Shown here one piece after another: positions 38,868 to 48,086 of a DNA stretch of 64,000 bases (the first letter of the stretch is position 1; every line of letters begins with the position of its first letter). The stretch lies in NCBI GenBank assembly GCA_047974625.1, contig JBKECK010000039.1, positions 1 to 64,000 of the forward strand. The letters run 5' to 3'. This stretch comes from CADEDH01 sp047974625 (lineage in GTDB: Bacteria > Actinomycetota > Acidimicrobiia > Acidimicrobiales > SZUA-35). The position numbers were made by a program, and so were the translations under genes. The notes below the pieces were generated by a model, which was not told where the DNA came from, did no database searches, and worked only from the letters and a program-made list of their open reading frames with translations.

Positions 38868-41231
38868 CTAGCGCCCGTCCCCACGGAAGACGCCCGGCAT
38901 GGCGGTGTCGGCCCCGGGCGCACCGGAGAGCAGGTCGGTGATTCGTTGCAGCTCGGCCGGGGTGAGGCTGTTGGGGCGCGGGCCCCAGCTGGCCGGGCTG
39001 ATCGGCACCGCCTCCGGCCCGAAGAACCCCTGGCCGAGCTCGCCCCAGTGCATCGTGATCTCGTGGCAGGTCTGACAAGCTCCGCTCTCCCCCGACTCCC
39101 ACCGCTCGATCGTGCCGGCCACCGCCCGGTAGCGGGGGTCGGGGCGGACGAACCACTGCTGACCACTAGCGTCCGTGGTGATGAAGCCCTGGGTCTTAGC
39201 CTTCAGCTCGCTCATAAAATGGTTCGACCCGGCCCGGTAGGCGGCCCGGTCGTAGTCGAAGACCGCTTCGGCCAGGCCCCTGCCGCCGAGTGCTCCTATG
39301 AACCCGCCGATCAGGCCGCCGACCACAGAGCAGACCGGAGCCCCGGGGCCACACACCAGACCCGCGGCCGCGCCGCCGGCCGCGCCCCCGAGGATGCCGC
39401 CGGCCGTCCCGCCGGCCACCCCGGTGGCGACCCTGGCCCGATGCTCGGGCTCGGCCAGGGCGATCTCGGCCCCCCCGGCGGCGAGGCCGATGACGAACAG
39501 GGCCCGGCCTCCCCAACGCAGGTACTTCATCGACGCCGGCATGCGGCCGATGACGGGTGGGCCCGTGGCGTTTCGGGGCAGGGCGTTGACGAGCGGTCTT
39601 CCGTCCTCGGCCAGGGTCACCACCACCCGGGTCCCGGTGCGGCTGTCCCAACCCATGATCGGCTCGCCCTGGCCCGACTGACGCATCCAGCCGTACACCC
39701 GACCCTGGCTGGCCTGGTTGGGCGCCCCTCCAGGAGCCCGGGCCGGGCCGAGGTCGGTGATCGACGTCGGCACCCCGCCCTCGGTCATCGGGCCGATCCG
39801 GCCTCCCAGGTACTGCTCGGCCACCGGTACCGCCCAGCGCACGCAGTTCTGCCCCTGGCAGAGGTTGGCTGCCGACGGGACCCCGGTGTAGTTCAGGGAG
39901 TGGGGCCCGACCTTCGGTAGACGCTCGGCGGCGACCAGCGCGGTGCTCCGGGGAACCGGGTACTCGATGCTCTGGGCCCCAGTGTGGGTGAACATGGGGA
40001 TGCCTCGCCCGGGGGTGTAGCCCTCGCCGTAGACGGCTCCGGCCACCCCCAGCTGGCCGGACTTGACCGCGCCGGCCCGATCCGCGACGAGGGTCTGCAG
40101 CAGCGACCGCGGGGCATGGCTGCGCAGGATCTGGATCTGACCGTCGACCCTGGCGTAGACAGCGGTGTGACCCCAGGCCAGGCGGGACTGCAGCACACCC
40201 GTGTGGCCCGGGCTGCCGTACTGGGGGAAGCTGACCAGGCCGATGGCGTTGTCGCCGGCCGCGGCGAAGCCCGACACGTTCAGCGCCTGGGCCGAACTCA
40301 TGAGGGTGCCGGCACTGGTCCCGGCCATCACTCCCCCCCAGGGGGATGGGGGCTGCTCGCGGTATCGGGGGGTCGGGAGGGCGTCGATCAGGCGCCCCTC
40401 CGGCATCGCCGACACCACGTCGGAGGCCAAGCCAGGCACCTCGAACATGGTGTAGGCCCCGCCCATCGGCAGCCCGGACGGTCGGGGAAGCTGCCCCTCA
40501 CCAGACTGGACGTCGACGCCCAGGGACCGCCGGTACAGCTCCGTCTGAAGGAGGATCAGGTTGTCGGTCGCGCTCTGTACGGTCGGGTCGGTCGGGGCCA
40601 GGGAGGACAGGTGGTCACGCATCAGGCTCAGCTGGGAGCGGAGGTCGTCGTCGCCGAGCTGGTGGGCCCAGTCGCTGGTGATCGACATCTGTCTCGGGTC
40701 GGACTGTCGGCGTAGGGCCCGACCCCCCGACAGTGCCTGCTGAGCCACGTGGGTGAACTCGTGGGCCAGGAGCTCACGACCGGACGTGCTCGCGGGTTGG
40801 TATTCGCCCTCCCCGAAAACGATGTCGTTTCCGAAGGTGTAGGCGTTGGCGTTCAGCAGGCGGGCCGAGACGGCGGCGGCCGGGCCGGTGTGCAACCGGA
40901 CGCCGAGGCGGCCCGCCATCCCCTGACGAGCGAGGTCGGCGGCCCGGCAGTCGGCACAGGTGCACTCCCCTCCACCTCCGGTCATGCGCTTGGCCACCCG
41001 GTCGGCCTGGCGCTCGGCCGCCGATGTCGAGGGGGTGGCCGGATCGACGCTGCGCCGTTGCACCGCTGCGGTCATCCCTCCGACGGCGGAGGGTCGCGGC
41101 AGGTGCCGAGGATCGGTCTGGCGGGTCGGCCGGGGCGGGCCGGCGGCCGCCACTGGGGACGGGCCGTGCTCGACCCGACGCACCGCCAGCGCGGTGGTCA
41201 CGGTTGTGTCCCGACTTCGGGCCTCATCCAA
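38868..41231 (-). CDS. DUF4157-domain protein, candidate eCIS effector with permuted papain-like centre
   Basis: The 787-residue protein starts with a disordered segment and a Cys cluster ('GECTCADCRAADLARQGMAG'), then the DUF4157 domain with the zincin-like 'ELLAHEFTHVAQQ' (His157, Glu158, His161). DUF4157 marks eCIS-loaded cargo. The centre contains 'GHTAVYARVDGQIQILRSH' (His355) followed by 'LCQGQNCVRWAVPVAEQYL' (Cys463); His before Cys is the order of permuted NlpC/P60-type thiol enzymes, an inference. Residues 602-650 are a Gly-zipper membrane-like stretch ('GGTAGGILGGAAGGAAAGL'). The C-terminus holds 'CQTCHE'. It is the last gene of the cluster, 53 bases after the ATPase gene. Confidence 0.75.
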   Translation of the reverse strand: MDEARSRDTTVTTALAVRRVEHGPSPVAAAGPPRPTRQTDPRHLPRPSAVGGMTAAVQRRSVDPATPSTSAAERQADRVAKRMTGGGGECTCADCRAADLARQGMAGRLGVRLHTGPAAAVSARLLNANAYTFGNDIVFGEGEYQPASTSGRELLAHEFTHVAQQALSGGRALRRQSDPRQMSITSDWAHQLGDDDLRSQLSLMRDHLSSLAPTDPTVQSATDNLILLQTELYRRSLGVDVQSGEGQLPRPSGLPMGGAYTMFEVPGLASDVVSAMPEGRLIDALPTPRYREQPPSPWGGVMAGTSAGTLMSSAQALNVSGFAAAGDNAIGLVSFPQYGSPGHTGVLQSRLAWGHTAVYARVDGQIQILRSHAPRSLLQTLVADRAGAVKSGQLGVAGAVYGEGYTPGRGIPMFTHTGAQSIEYPVPRSTALVAAERLPKVGPHSLNYTGVPSAANLCQGQNCVRWAVPVAEQYLGGRIGPMTEGGVPTSITDLGPARAPGGAPNQASQGRVYGWMRQSGQGEPIMGWDSRTGTRVVVTLAEDGRPLVNALPRNATGPPVIGRMPASMKYLRWGGRALFVIGLAAGGAEIALAEPEHRARVATGVAGGTAGGILGGAAGGAAAGLVCGPGAPVCSVVGGLIGGFIGALGGRGLAEAVFDYDRAAYRAGSNHFMSELKAKTQGFITTDASGQQWFVRPDPRYRAVAGTIERWESGESGACQTCHEITMHWGELGQGFFGPEAVPISPASWGPRPNSLTPAELQRITDLLSGAPGADTAMPGVFRGDGR

Positions 41232-41284
41232 CTGATCCTAGTTCGAGGGCCTGGTCGGGCGCGGGCCCGCCTCGTCCCGCCGCC

Positions 41285-43699
41285 TCACGCCCCGGAGACG
41301 GGGAGGTCGACGTCGACGACCAGCGAGGGGCGCACCGGGTGTTCGTGACTCGTCCAGTAGCGGTGGAGCAGGTCGAAGTCGTGGCTCTCCTGGAGACGGA
41401 TCGTGGCCTCCCGACCGGCGATCAGCGACGGCCCATGGCCCGAGAGGGCCTCGTTGACCACACCGAGCAGCTCACTCTCCTCCTCGGCCAGCGACGACCA
41501 GGCCGACACGATGAACCCGGCCCGCAGCCCGACCGGCGGACGACCGGCGGCGATCCGGAACAGGTCGAGTGACACGGCGGGGCGGCGGCCGGCCAGGCGG
41601 TCCTCGGTCGGCGAGCCGTGGACGACGTGGATCTCCTTGAGGAACCGCGATCGGAGGTGATCATCGATGCGGTCCCGGAGCGCCTCCAGACACGACCGCA
41701 GCAGCGTCCCCCGGTCAGCTTCCACATGGCCATCGTCAACCTCGGCCCCGGCCGGGCGGCGGCTGAGCCGCCCGAGCTCCAACATCTCGAGGGCCACCGC
41801 CCGGTCGAGGTCTTCCCGGCCGACCCGATCACCACGCTCCTCGGCCAGGAAGACCGCCTTTAGGGCGGCGTTGCGGATGTCACCGCCGGCCAGGCGGTGG
41901 TCGCGTCCGACGGCAGCCAGGTCGAGGTCGGGGGCCCGGTCCGCGGGTCCCGGGAGGAGCAGGTCCCAGATCCGGGCCCGCTCGTCGGCGTCGGGTAGCG
42001 GGAACTCGATGCGGAACTGGAAGCGCCGCAGGAACGCCTCATCGATGGCCTGGCGCAGGTTGGTGGCCAGGATCACCAGCCCGTCATGGACCTCGATCCG
42101 CTGCAGCAGGTACCCGACCAGCATGTTGGCGAACTGCTCGCTCGAGCTGGAGGCCCGCTCGACCCGGTTGGCGAAGATGGCGTCGGCCTCGTCGAAGAAC
42201 AGCGCCACGCTGCCCCGCTCGGCCTGGGTCAGAACCTCGTCGATGTGCTGTTCGGTCTCGCCAACGTACTTGCTGACCAGGCGGGCCAGGTCGACGGTGT
42301 GGAGCGGCCGGCCGAGGGAGCCGGCCAGCGCCTCGGCGGCCAGGGTCTTCCCGGTCCCCGACCGACCCGAGAACAGGACCAGGGGCCCCTTCTCGACCCG
42401 ATGCCGGGCCCCGAGGGCCAGCGCGTCGGCCACCCGGTCGCGGTGGCGGACGTAGTAGATGAGTCGTTCCAGGGCCTGGCGGGTCGTGTCGCGCAGCACG
42501 AGATCGTCGAACGAGCGGGCCGGGATGGTCAGGCTACTCCGCTCGACGTGGACGAACCCGAGGCTGGATGCCACCGCATCGAGGGCCGCCTCGGCCTCAC
42601 CCGGCGACCATGTGACCGGCGGGGTGACCGGCCGAGCGGCCGGTGCGGCGGCTACCACCCGGTCGATCTCGACCCCGGTGAGGCGGTGGCGGGTGGCCAG
42701 CCGGCCCGCCCCGTCGCGGTCGATGGCGATGCCGACCCGGCCCGCCGCCTCGATCCAGGCCGCCCGGCGCTCGGACCAGCCGGTGGCCAGCACCGGGACC
42801 TGCGGCACAGCGAGGGGGAGGGCGTCGACCGCCAACATCCAGGCTCGTCCCCCGACGTCTCGGACCAGGGCTTCGAGCTCGGCGCCCAGGGCCGCCCCGT
42901 CGTCGGCCCTCAAGGGCCGTCCGTCGAGCACGGGGAGAGCGCCGGTGGTGGCGCCGATCCGCCACGCCGATCGAGCGACCTGGCGGGCGGCGTCGAGCGA
43001 GGCCGGCAGCTCGACGAGCAGCAGCTCGGTGGCGGACGAAGCCCGGGCCCGGGCCGTGCCCTCCCTGTCGCCGGGACCGAAGACAACCAAGAACGGTGCT
43101 GGCTCGGTGGCCGCACCCGAGCCGACGCTCCATCGTTGCTGGGTGACACCGGCAACCGGGGGGCGCGACCGACCGAGCAGGGCCGCCACCACGTCGGCGG
43201 CCAGGTCGAACGGGCGGGCCAGGGGCGGGAACGGGCCGGCCGGCGAGGAGACCACCCCCGACCGACACAATGCCCCCCCGTCGGACAGCGTCGCGGCAAC
43301 GAGGTCGGGAGTGAACCCGCCGACCCCCAGCACGGCCCGCAGGAGCCGTTCGGTGGCCAACGGTTGGTTAAGGTCGTCCTGGAGGACGGCATAGACCGAC
43401 TGGTAGCGGGGCTCGACGTGGGGGGCCAGGACCACCAGGACAATCTCGAGTTCGACCGCGCTCAACCCCAGGGCCCGGCCGAGGTCGCCGAGGGGCCCGC
43501 TGTCGACCAGATCCTCGAACGGACCGGTCGGCTCGGGCACCAGGTCGCCGAGGTGGGGGCGGACGAGATCGCGGACCCCTTCCCATCCGGCGTTTCCGCC
43601 GCCAGCGAGCCGCTTGGCCCGCCGCTCCTCGACGTCGCAGGCCGTCAGGAGTCGATGGTCGAGACCGGCCAGTGCGTCGGCGATCGAGTGAGCCTCCAT
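41285..43699 (-). CDS. AAA+ ATPase fused to a Pvc16/DUF4255-like domain (eCIS)
   Basis: The 804-residue protein has a degenerate N-terminal half, an AAA+ module with Walker A 'GRSGTGKT' (445-452), Walker B 'ALFFDEADAIF' and the arginine-finger region 'FLRRFQFRIEFPLPDADER', as in the Afp15/Pvc15 ATPases of contractile injection systems. From about residue 660 a separate domain follows: 'RSCLEALRDRIDDHLRSRFL', 'LAEEESELLGVVNEALSGHG' and 'LLHRYWTSHEHPVRPSL', which matches the Pvc16/DUF4255 tube-terminator pattern ('LWxxL..pyRPSLxY'). In known clusters these are two adjacent genes. ATG 43699 is 86 bases after the nuclease-effector gene. Confidence 0.8.
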   Translation of the reverse strand: MEAHSIADALAGLDHRLLTACDVEERRAKRLAGGGNAGWEGVRDLVRPHLGDLVPEPTGPFEDLVDSGPLGDLGRALGLSAVELEIVLVVLAPHVEPRYQSVYAVLQDDLNQPLATERLLRAVLGVGGFTPDLVAATLSDGGALCRSGVVSSPAGPFPPLARPFDLAADVVAALLGRSRPPVAGVTQQRWSVGSGAATEPAPFLVVFGPGDREGTARARASSATELLLVELPASLDAARQVARSAWRIGATTGALPVLDGRPLRADDGAALGAELEALVRDVGGRAWMLAVDALPLAVPQVPVLATGWSERRAAWIEAAGRVGIAIDRDGAGRLATRHRLTGVEIDRVVAAAPAARPVTPPVTWSPGEAEAALDAVASSLGFVHVERSSLTIPARSFDDLVLRDTTRQALERLIYYVRHRDRVADALALGARHRVEKGPLVLFSGRSGTGKTLAAEALAGSLGRPLHTVDLARLVSKYVGETEQHIDEVLTQAERGSVALFFDEADAIFANRVERASSSSEQFANMLVGYLLQRIEVHDGLVILATNLRQAIDEAFLRRFQFRIEFPLPDADERARIWDLLLPGPADRAPDLDLAAVGRDHRLAGGDIRNAALKAVFLAEERGDRVGREDLDRAVALEMLELGRLSRRPAGAEVDDGHVEADRGTLLRSCLEALRDRIDDHLRSRFLKEIHVVHGSPTEDRLAGRRPAVSLDLFRIAAGRPPVGLRAGFIVSAWSSLAEEESELLGVVNEALSGHGPSLIAGREATIRLQESHDFDLLHRYWTSHEHPVRPSLVVDVDLPVSGA

Positions 43700-43785
43700 G
43701 TCCCACCATTCTGCCCCATCGGTGACCGCCGAGGCCCCGGTTCATCGACCCCGGGTGGAACGACCCTGGTCGCCTCGGATGGGGA

Positions 43786-46700
43786 TCAGAACATGACCCG
43801 GTAGCCGTCGCGGGTCATGGGGCTGGCCAGGATCTCCTGGAGGAGGATGCCGCGGGCCTCCTCGACCGCAGCGCGGAGCGCCACCGGGTCGCCCATCAGA
43901 TCCTCCATACCGTCGAGGAGGACCTGGGCCCGGCGGTTGATGTTGGGGTGCCCCTGGAGAACCCGGAGGGCGCCCGGGGCGGCGTCGGGCGAGAGCATCT
44001 CCCGGGTCACCTGGTGGACCGGGAGACCCGACCGGAGGGCCACCGCCGGATTGGTCGGGAGGGCGACGGCGTTGAACAGCGGGTCGTGATGGTCCCATCC
44101 CCCGTTTCGTTTGAGCACCTGGAACACCGGGTGATCCTGCAACTCGACCGGGAACACGTGATGGGCGTTCCAGTCCCGACCGGAACGGGCCCAGCGTGGG
44201 GGCCAGCCGCTCTGGGGACCGGCCCTCAGCATCCGTTGCCGGAGGACCCTCCGACCGGCCTGGATCGTGGTGTCGTCAACCCGCCTGGTCACGGTCTGGA
44301 AGACCTGCAGCCAGTCATCGAGCCCGGCTTCGGCGGCGTCGGCGAAGGCCACCCCGCGGGGGGTCATCGTGGCCGGGCCCACCGTGTCGCCGACCGGGCC
44401 GGCCGTGCGGCGAGCCATGGCGGCGGCCACGTCCTGAGGGTTCTGGCGGCCGAGCGCGGTGAGCAAGCTGGCCGCCTCGTCGGGCTCCAGGCGGCGCAGG
44501 GCGGCCAGGATCTGGGCCCGGTGATTGGCCTCCAACCCGTTGAGGAGCCGGACGGCGTCGAGCCGGCGGGTCGCCGCCGCGTTGATCCTCACGCCGGGCA
44601 GGACCCGTCGCATGTCGGCCGCGGTGAGCGTTCCGTTCTGCACCGCTGGACCGAGGCGGATCAGCTCGAGCTGGTCGAGCAGATCCCTGGTGAGGCGAGC
44701 CACCCCCTCGGCCGCCCCCTCGGCCGCGGCCCGGGCGGTACGGGTGGTGGCCTGCTCGGCGGCCCGGGCCGCGGCGGTTGCCGCCTCCTCCAGGTCGTCG
44801 AGGGAGCGGGCCAGCTGCGGGTTCCCGGCCAGCTCGACCGCGTACTCGGCCCGGATGATGCCACACGACGAGCAGCGGATCAGGTGCCCGCCGGGGGTCA
44901 CCTTGACGAGGTGACCCCCGACCCGCTCGGGGACCGTGGCCAGGGCATGCTCGGCCTCCCGCCCCATCGACCGTACGATCCGGCCCTCGTGCCCGGCCGC
45001 CCCCGCCGCCGTCTCGGCCAGTGACACTCCGGCCCCGGCCCGCTGCTGGCCGATGGCCTGACGGATCCGCCCACCAAGGCCGGCCCGTTGGGCCTCTGCG
45101 ACCCGAACCGCCGCCTCCATGGCCTCGTCGGCGGTACCGCCGCCGGCCTCGACTGCAGCCTTGGCCGGCCCCTTGATCGACCGGAGGATGCTGATGGCCT
45201 GACCGAGGTCGATGACCATCCCGGCCACCTCCAGAGCGATCCACAGCGACGACGGGTCTTCGCCGGCGATGGCGTAGGCCCGGTCGGCCAGGTTGTCGGC
45301 CCGTTTCAGCCGATAGTCGTCGATGGCCCGCGACAGCGACACCGCTCCGACGGTAAGCGACGCCCCGGTGAGGGCCAGCGACGCGCCCCCGGTGGCCGGG
45401 ATGGCCAGGAGTCCGAGCACCACCCCGAGCGCCGACAGGACGTAGTCCTTTACCTTGTCGCTCTGGACGGCCGCTTGGTGCCGCTCGTCGATCCACACGT
45501 CGTAGAGCGACCGGTTGGTCACCCCTCCGGTCCGTTTGGCGATCTCGACGACCTGCTCGAGGCGCCACAACCTGATGTCGCCGTTGGTCAGATCCCGGCG
45601 GGTGTCGCTGATCCGGTCCAGACGGTCGAACAGGAGCTGGCCTACCGTCGAGGCCCGACCGTGGCCATCGGCGATCCGGGCCAGGGCCGAGGTGTCGTCC
45701 GCGAAGGCGGCCAGCGCCGGGTAGCGGTGACCGTGGATGGCGACCAGCAGCTCGTACCGTTGCCTCTTCTCGGCCAGCTCGGTCCGCTTGGCCGCCAAGC
45801 GCCCCTCGGACGACCCCGCGATGTACCGGACCAGGCGGTAGGTCGCAACGGGGCTCGACATCCAGGCCGCGGCGTCGAGGATCGGCGGCGCCACCTCGCC
45901 CTCCAGCCGGTCGATCTCGCGGCGCTGGTCGAGCATGTCACGGGCCGCCCCGGCCATGGCCTGGACGTCGAGGGAGTCGTCCATCGAGTAGGTGTAGCTC
46001 AGATGCTCGCGGTACTCGCCGTAGCCCGAGTGGATCCTGGTCCGGTGGGCCTGGCGCTCGATGCCGTAGCGGTAGATTTCGGCGTCGATTCGGGACCGGC
46101 CCTCGTCGAGCAGTCGGGACATCGTGTCGTGGATGTGGGTCTCGAAACGGGACAGCACCTGGTCCCGCTCGGCCAGGAGGCGCCCGAGGACCCGGGGCGC
46201 CTTCTCGGCGATGCCGGGGTAGAGGCTAGCGATGGCCGCCTCGTTGCGCTGCCGCCGCTCCTCGCGCTGCATGTAGGTGTAGGGGTTCTGGACCAGGTCA
46301 CCCCGACGTGCTCCGTAGGCGTGGGCGCTGATGACAGGAACGGCGGCGGTCCCCCGGGCGTGGCCCCGCCCGGCCAGAAATTCGCGGAGCAGCCACTCGG
46401 CGTGCGTGGTGCCGCCGTCGTTCCCCCGGCGATGCATGACCCCTTCGAACATCTCCCGCAACTGGTCCTCGTCGTCGGCCCACCAGGTGTTGCGGAAGTC
46501 GATCATGTTCTCGTGGGCGAAGCGGCGGGCCGGTGTCTGGGCCGGTCGGACGAAGGGCCCGGGGGCCGGCTCGGCCAGCAACGGATCCGGCGCGCCGGGA
46601 CCGGTTGGGGTGGGGGCTGCCCCGGTGGGCGCAGGAACCGGTGCCGCGGGCTGGGCCGGCCCTGACGGTCCGTCCCCCTCATGGTCCTGTCGCTGGACCC

Positions 46701-47607
46701 GCTCGGCGCCGGCCAGGCCTCGAACCGGGCTGAGCGACGGTGACCGTCCCGACGCGACGGCGAGGGCGGCCGCGTCGGCCTCGGCCTCGTAGCCGTCGTA
46801 AGTCAACCCCGACCCCTGGACCTCGCCGTGACCGCCGTCCTGTTGGACGACGTGGGCCAGCTCGTGGTTGATCAGGTGATCGCCGTCCGGCGTCCCGGGA
46901 CGGAACTGGCCGGGGGCGAAGGCGACGTGGCGGCCCACGGTGAGGGCCCGGGCCCCGAGGCGGGCGGTGAGCGGGTTGTCGGCGTGGAGCCGAACCCCCG
47001 GGAGCCGCCCGCCGGTGGCCCGATCGAACGGGGCGGTGGCGGACGACGGCATCGACATGCCGGGGCCGAGGGCGGCCAGGACCCGGGTCGGCGACGGTCT
47101 CGTACCGGCAGCGCTCCGGCCGGACAAACCGGCGGTGACCCCGCTGGCCATCCCGCTCGGCGCGGCACGCGACGACCCAGGGCCGGACGACTCGGCCGGG
47201 CCGCCGTCGCTGCGTTGCACCGCCAGGGCCGAAGCTGCCGGGCAGGAACCGCCCGGTTGGCCGCGGCAACCGCAACCACACGAGCCGACCGGTTCGGCCC
47301 CATCGAGGGCCGCGGACCAGCCGGTCGGGTCGGCGTCGTCGGTGACCGGCTCCCGACCAGCCCGGGGTTCAACGGCGCGCAACTGCACGGCTCGATTGGC
47401 CACGGCCACGGTCGACATCCGACTCGGGCCACCGGCCCGGGTCACGATCTGGCCCGCCTCGGCCCGACCCGCCACCGGGCCGTCGACCCCGAGCTGGCCG
47501 CGCTTCCCACCCGAGGCGACAACGGACGCGGCGCCCCGACTCCCGGTCGGTGCCCCAGGCACACGGTCAGCCGGGTCACGGTGGACCGTGACCCCCTGGC
47601 CGGTCAT
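43786..47607 (-). CDS. DUF4157 protein with C-terminal AHH-type nuclease, candidate eCIS toxin
   Basis: The 1273-residue protein has a disordered N-terminus with a Cys-rich patch ('GSCGCGCRGQPGGSC'), the DUF4157 domain with 'HELAHVVQQDGGHGEVQG' (248-), and a long helical middle. Residues about 719-760 are hydrophobic ('VLSALGVVLGLLAIPATGG'). Near 911 is 'RCSSCGIIRAEYAVELAGN'. The last 130 residues are an HNH/ENDO VII-type nuclease with the AHH motif: 'RDWNAHHVFPVELQDHPVFQ' (AHH at 1148-1150) and 'NAVALPTNPAVALRSGLPVH'. Layout and context predict a DNA- or RNA-cutting cargo of the injection system. I place the start at ATG 47607, overlapping the previous stop (ATGA). No immunity gene is obvious next to it. 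Confidence 0.82.
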   Translation of the reverse strand: MTGQGVTVHRDPADRVPGAPTGSRGAASVVASGGKRGQLGVDGPVAGRAEAGQIVTRAGGPSRMSTVAVANRAVQLRAVEPRAGREPVTDDADPTGWSAALDGAEPVGSCGCGCRGQPGGSCPAASALAVQRSDGGPAESSGPGSSRAAPSGMASGVTAGLSGRSAAGTRPSPTRVLAALGPGMSMPSSATAPFDRATGGRLPGVRLHADNPLTARLGARALTVGRHVAFAPGQFRPGTPDGDHLINHELAHVVQQDGGHGEVQGSGLTYDGYEAEADAAALAVASGRSPSLSPVRGLAGAERVQRQDHEGDGPSGPAQPAAPVPAPTGAAPTPTGPGAPDPLLAEPAPGPFVRPAQTPARRFAHENMIDFRNTWWADDEDQLREMFEGVMHRRGNDGGTTHAEWLLREFLAGRGHARGTAAVPVISAHAYGARRGDLVQNPYTYMQREERRQRNEAAIASLYPGIAEKAPRVLGRLLAERDQVLSRFETHIHDTMSRLLDEGRSRIDAEIYRYGIERQAHRTRIHSGYGEYREHLSYTYSMDDSLDVQAMAGAARDMLDQRREIDRLEGEVAPPILDAAAWMSSPVATYRLVRYIAGSSEGRLAAKRTELAEKRQRYELLVAIHGHRYPALAAFADDTSALARIADGHGRASTVGQLLFDRLDRISDTRRDLTNGDIRLWRLEQVVEIAKRTGGVTNRSLYDVWIDERHQAAVQSDKVKDYVLSALGVVLGLLAIPATGGASLALTGASLTVGAVSLSRAIDDYRLKRADNLADRAYAIAGEDPSSLWIALEVAGMVIDLGQAISILRSIKGPAKAAVEAGGGTADEAMEAAVRVAEAQRAGLGGRIRQAIGQQRAGAGVSLAETAAGAAGHEGRIVRSMGREAEHALATVPERVGGHLVKVTPGGHLIRCSSCGIIRAEYAVELAGNPQLARSLDDLEEAATAAARAAEQATTRTARAAAEGAAEGVARLTRDLLDQLELIRLGPAVQNGTLTAADMRRVLPGVRINAAATRRLDAVRLLNGLEANHRAQILAALRRLEPDEAASLLTALGRQNPQDVAAAMARRTAGPVGDTVGPATMTPRGVAFADAAEAGLDDWLQVFQTVTRRVDDTTIQAGRRVLRQRMLRAGPQSGWPPRWARSGRDWNAHHVFPVELQDHPVFQVLKRNGGWDHHDPLFNAVALPTNPAVALRSGLPVHQVTREMLSPDAAPGALRVLQGHPNINRRAQVLLDGMEDLMGDPVALRAAVEEARGILLQEILASPMTRDGYRVMF

Positions 47608-48086
47608 CGGCCGGCCTCGGGCCACACCGCGGTGAGGATGACGCGTCCGTCCGGGCCCCGGCCGGCCACCCGGGCCGTCACGGTCCTCGCCGGGCCGCCA
47701 CCCGTCAGACCGATCCGGGAGTCGTCGGGGTCGGGCTCGGCCCCGGTCCAGGCCACCGTCCAGCCTGCCTCCAACCCGTCGACCCGGACGGTCAACCCGA
47801 CCGCACCATCGGGCCCCCCGACCGGTTCGAGGCGGGCCACCGGATCGACCACCGGATCGCCGATCAGGGCCCAGCTGCGCCACAACTCCCCGGCCAGCCA
47901 CCGCCGGTCGTCGGCGTCGAGGGTGCGCAAGGAGGCCCGGGTGGCCGGATCGGCCAGGCGCGCCAGCGCCTGGCGACCAGTGGCAAACCGGTCGGCGTCC
48001 ACCAGGTCGCCGACCTGGCCGGGAAGTCGGGCGGCCAGCGAGGCCAGCAGCCGTTCGAGATCGGGGGGAGGCTCGGTCACCGCCAC
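47604..48086 (-). CDS. small protein of the tail-like cluster, unknown function
   Basis: The 160-residue acidic protein starts at GTG 48086 or GTG 48080, the latter overlapping the previous stop (GTGA). The first half is helical ('LERLLASLAARLPGQVGDLV', 'LRTLDADDRRWLAGELWRSW') and the second half is beta-rich ('GLTVRVDGLEAGWTVAWTG', 'RTVTARVAGRGPDGRVILTA'). I do not recognise a family. Its position just before the nuclease cargo and its 4-base overlaps on both sides suggest it acts with that protein, for instance as a loading factor or adaptor, but this is only inference. Confidence 0.7.
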   Translation of the reverse strand: MAVTEPPPDLERLLASLAARLPGQVGDLVDADRFATGRQALARLADPATRASLRTLDADDRRWLAGELWRSWALIGDPVVDPVARLEPVGGPDGAVGLTVRVDGLEAGWTVAWTGAEPDPDDSRIGLTGGGPARTVTARVAGRGPDGRVILTAVWPEAGR

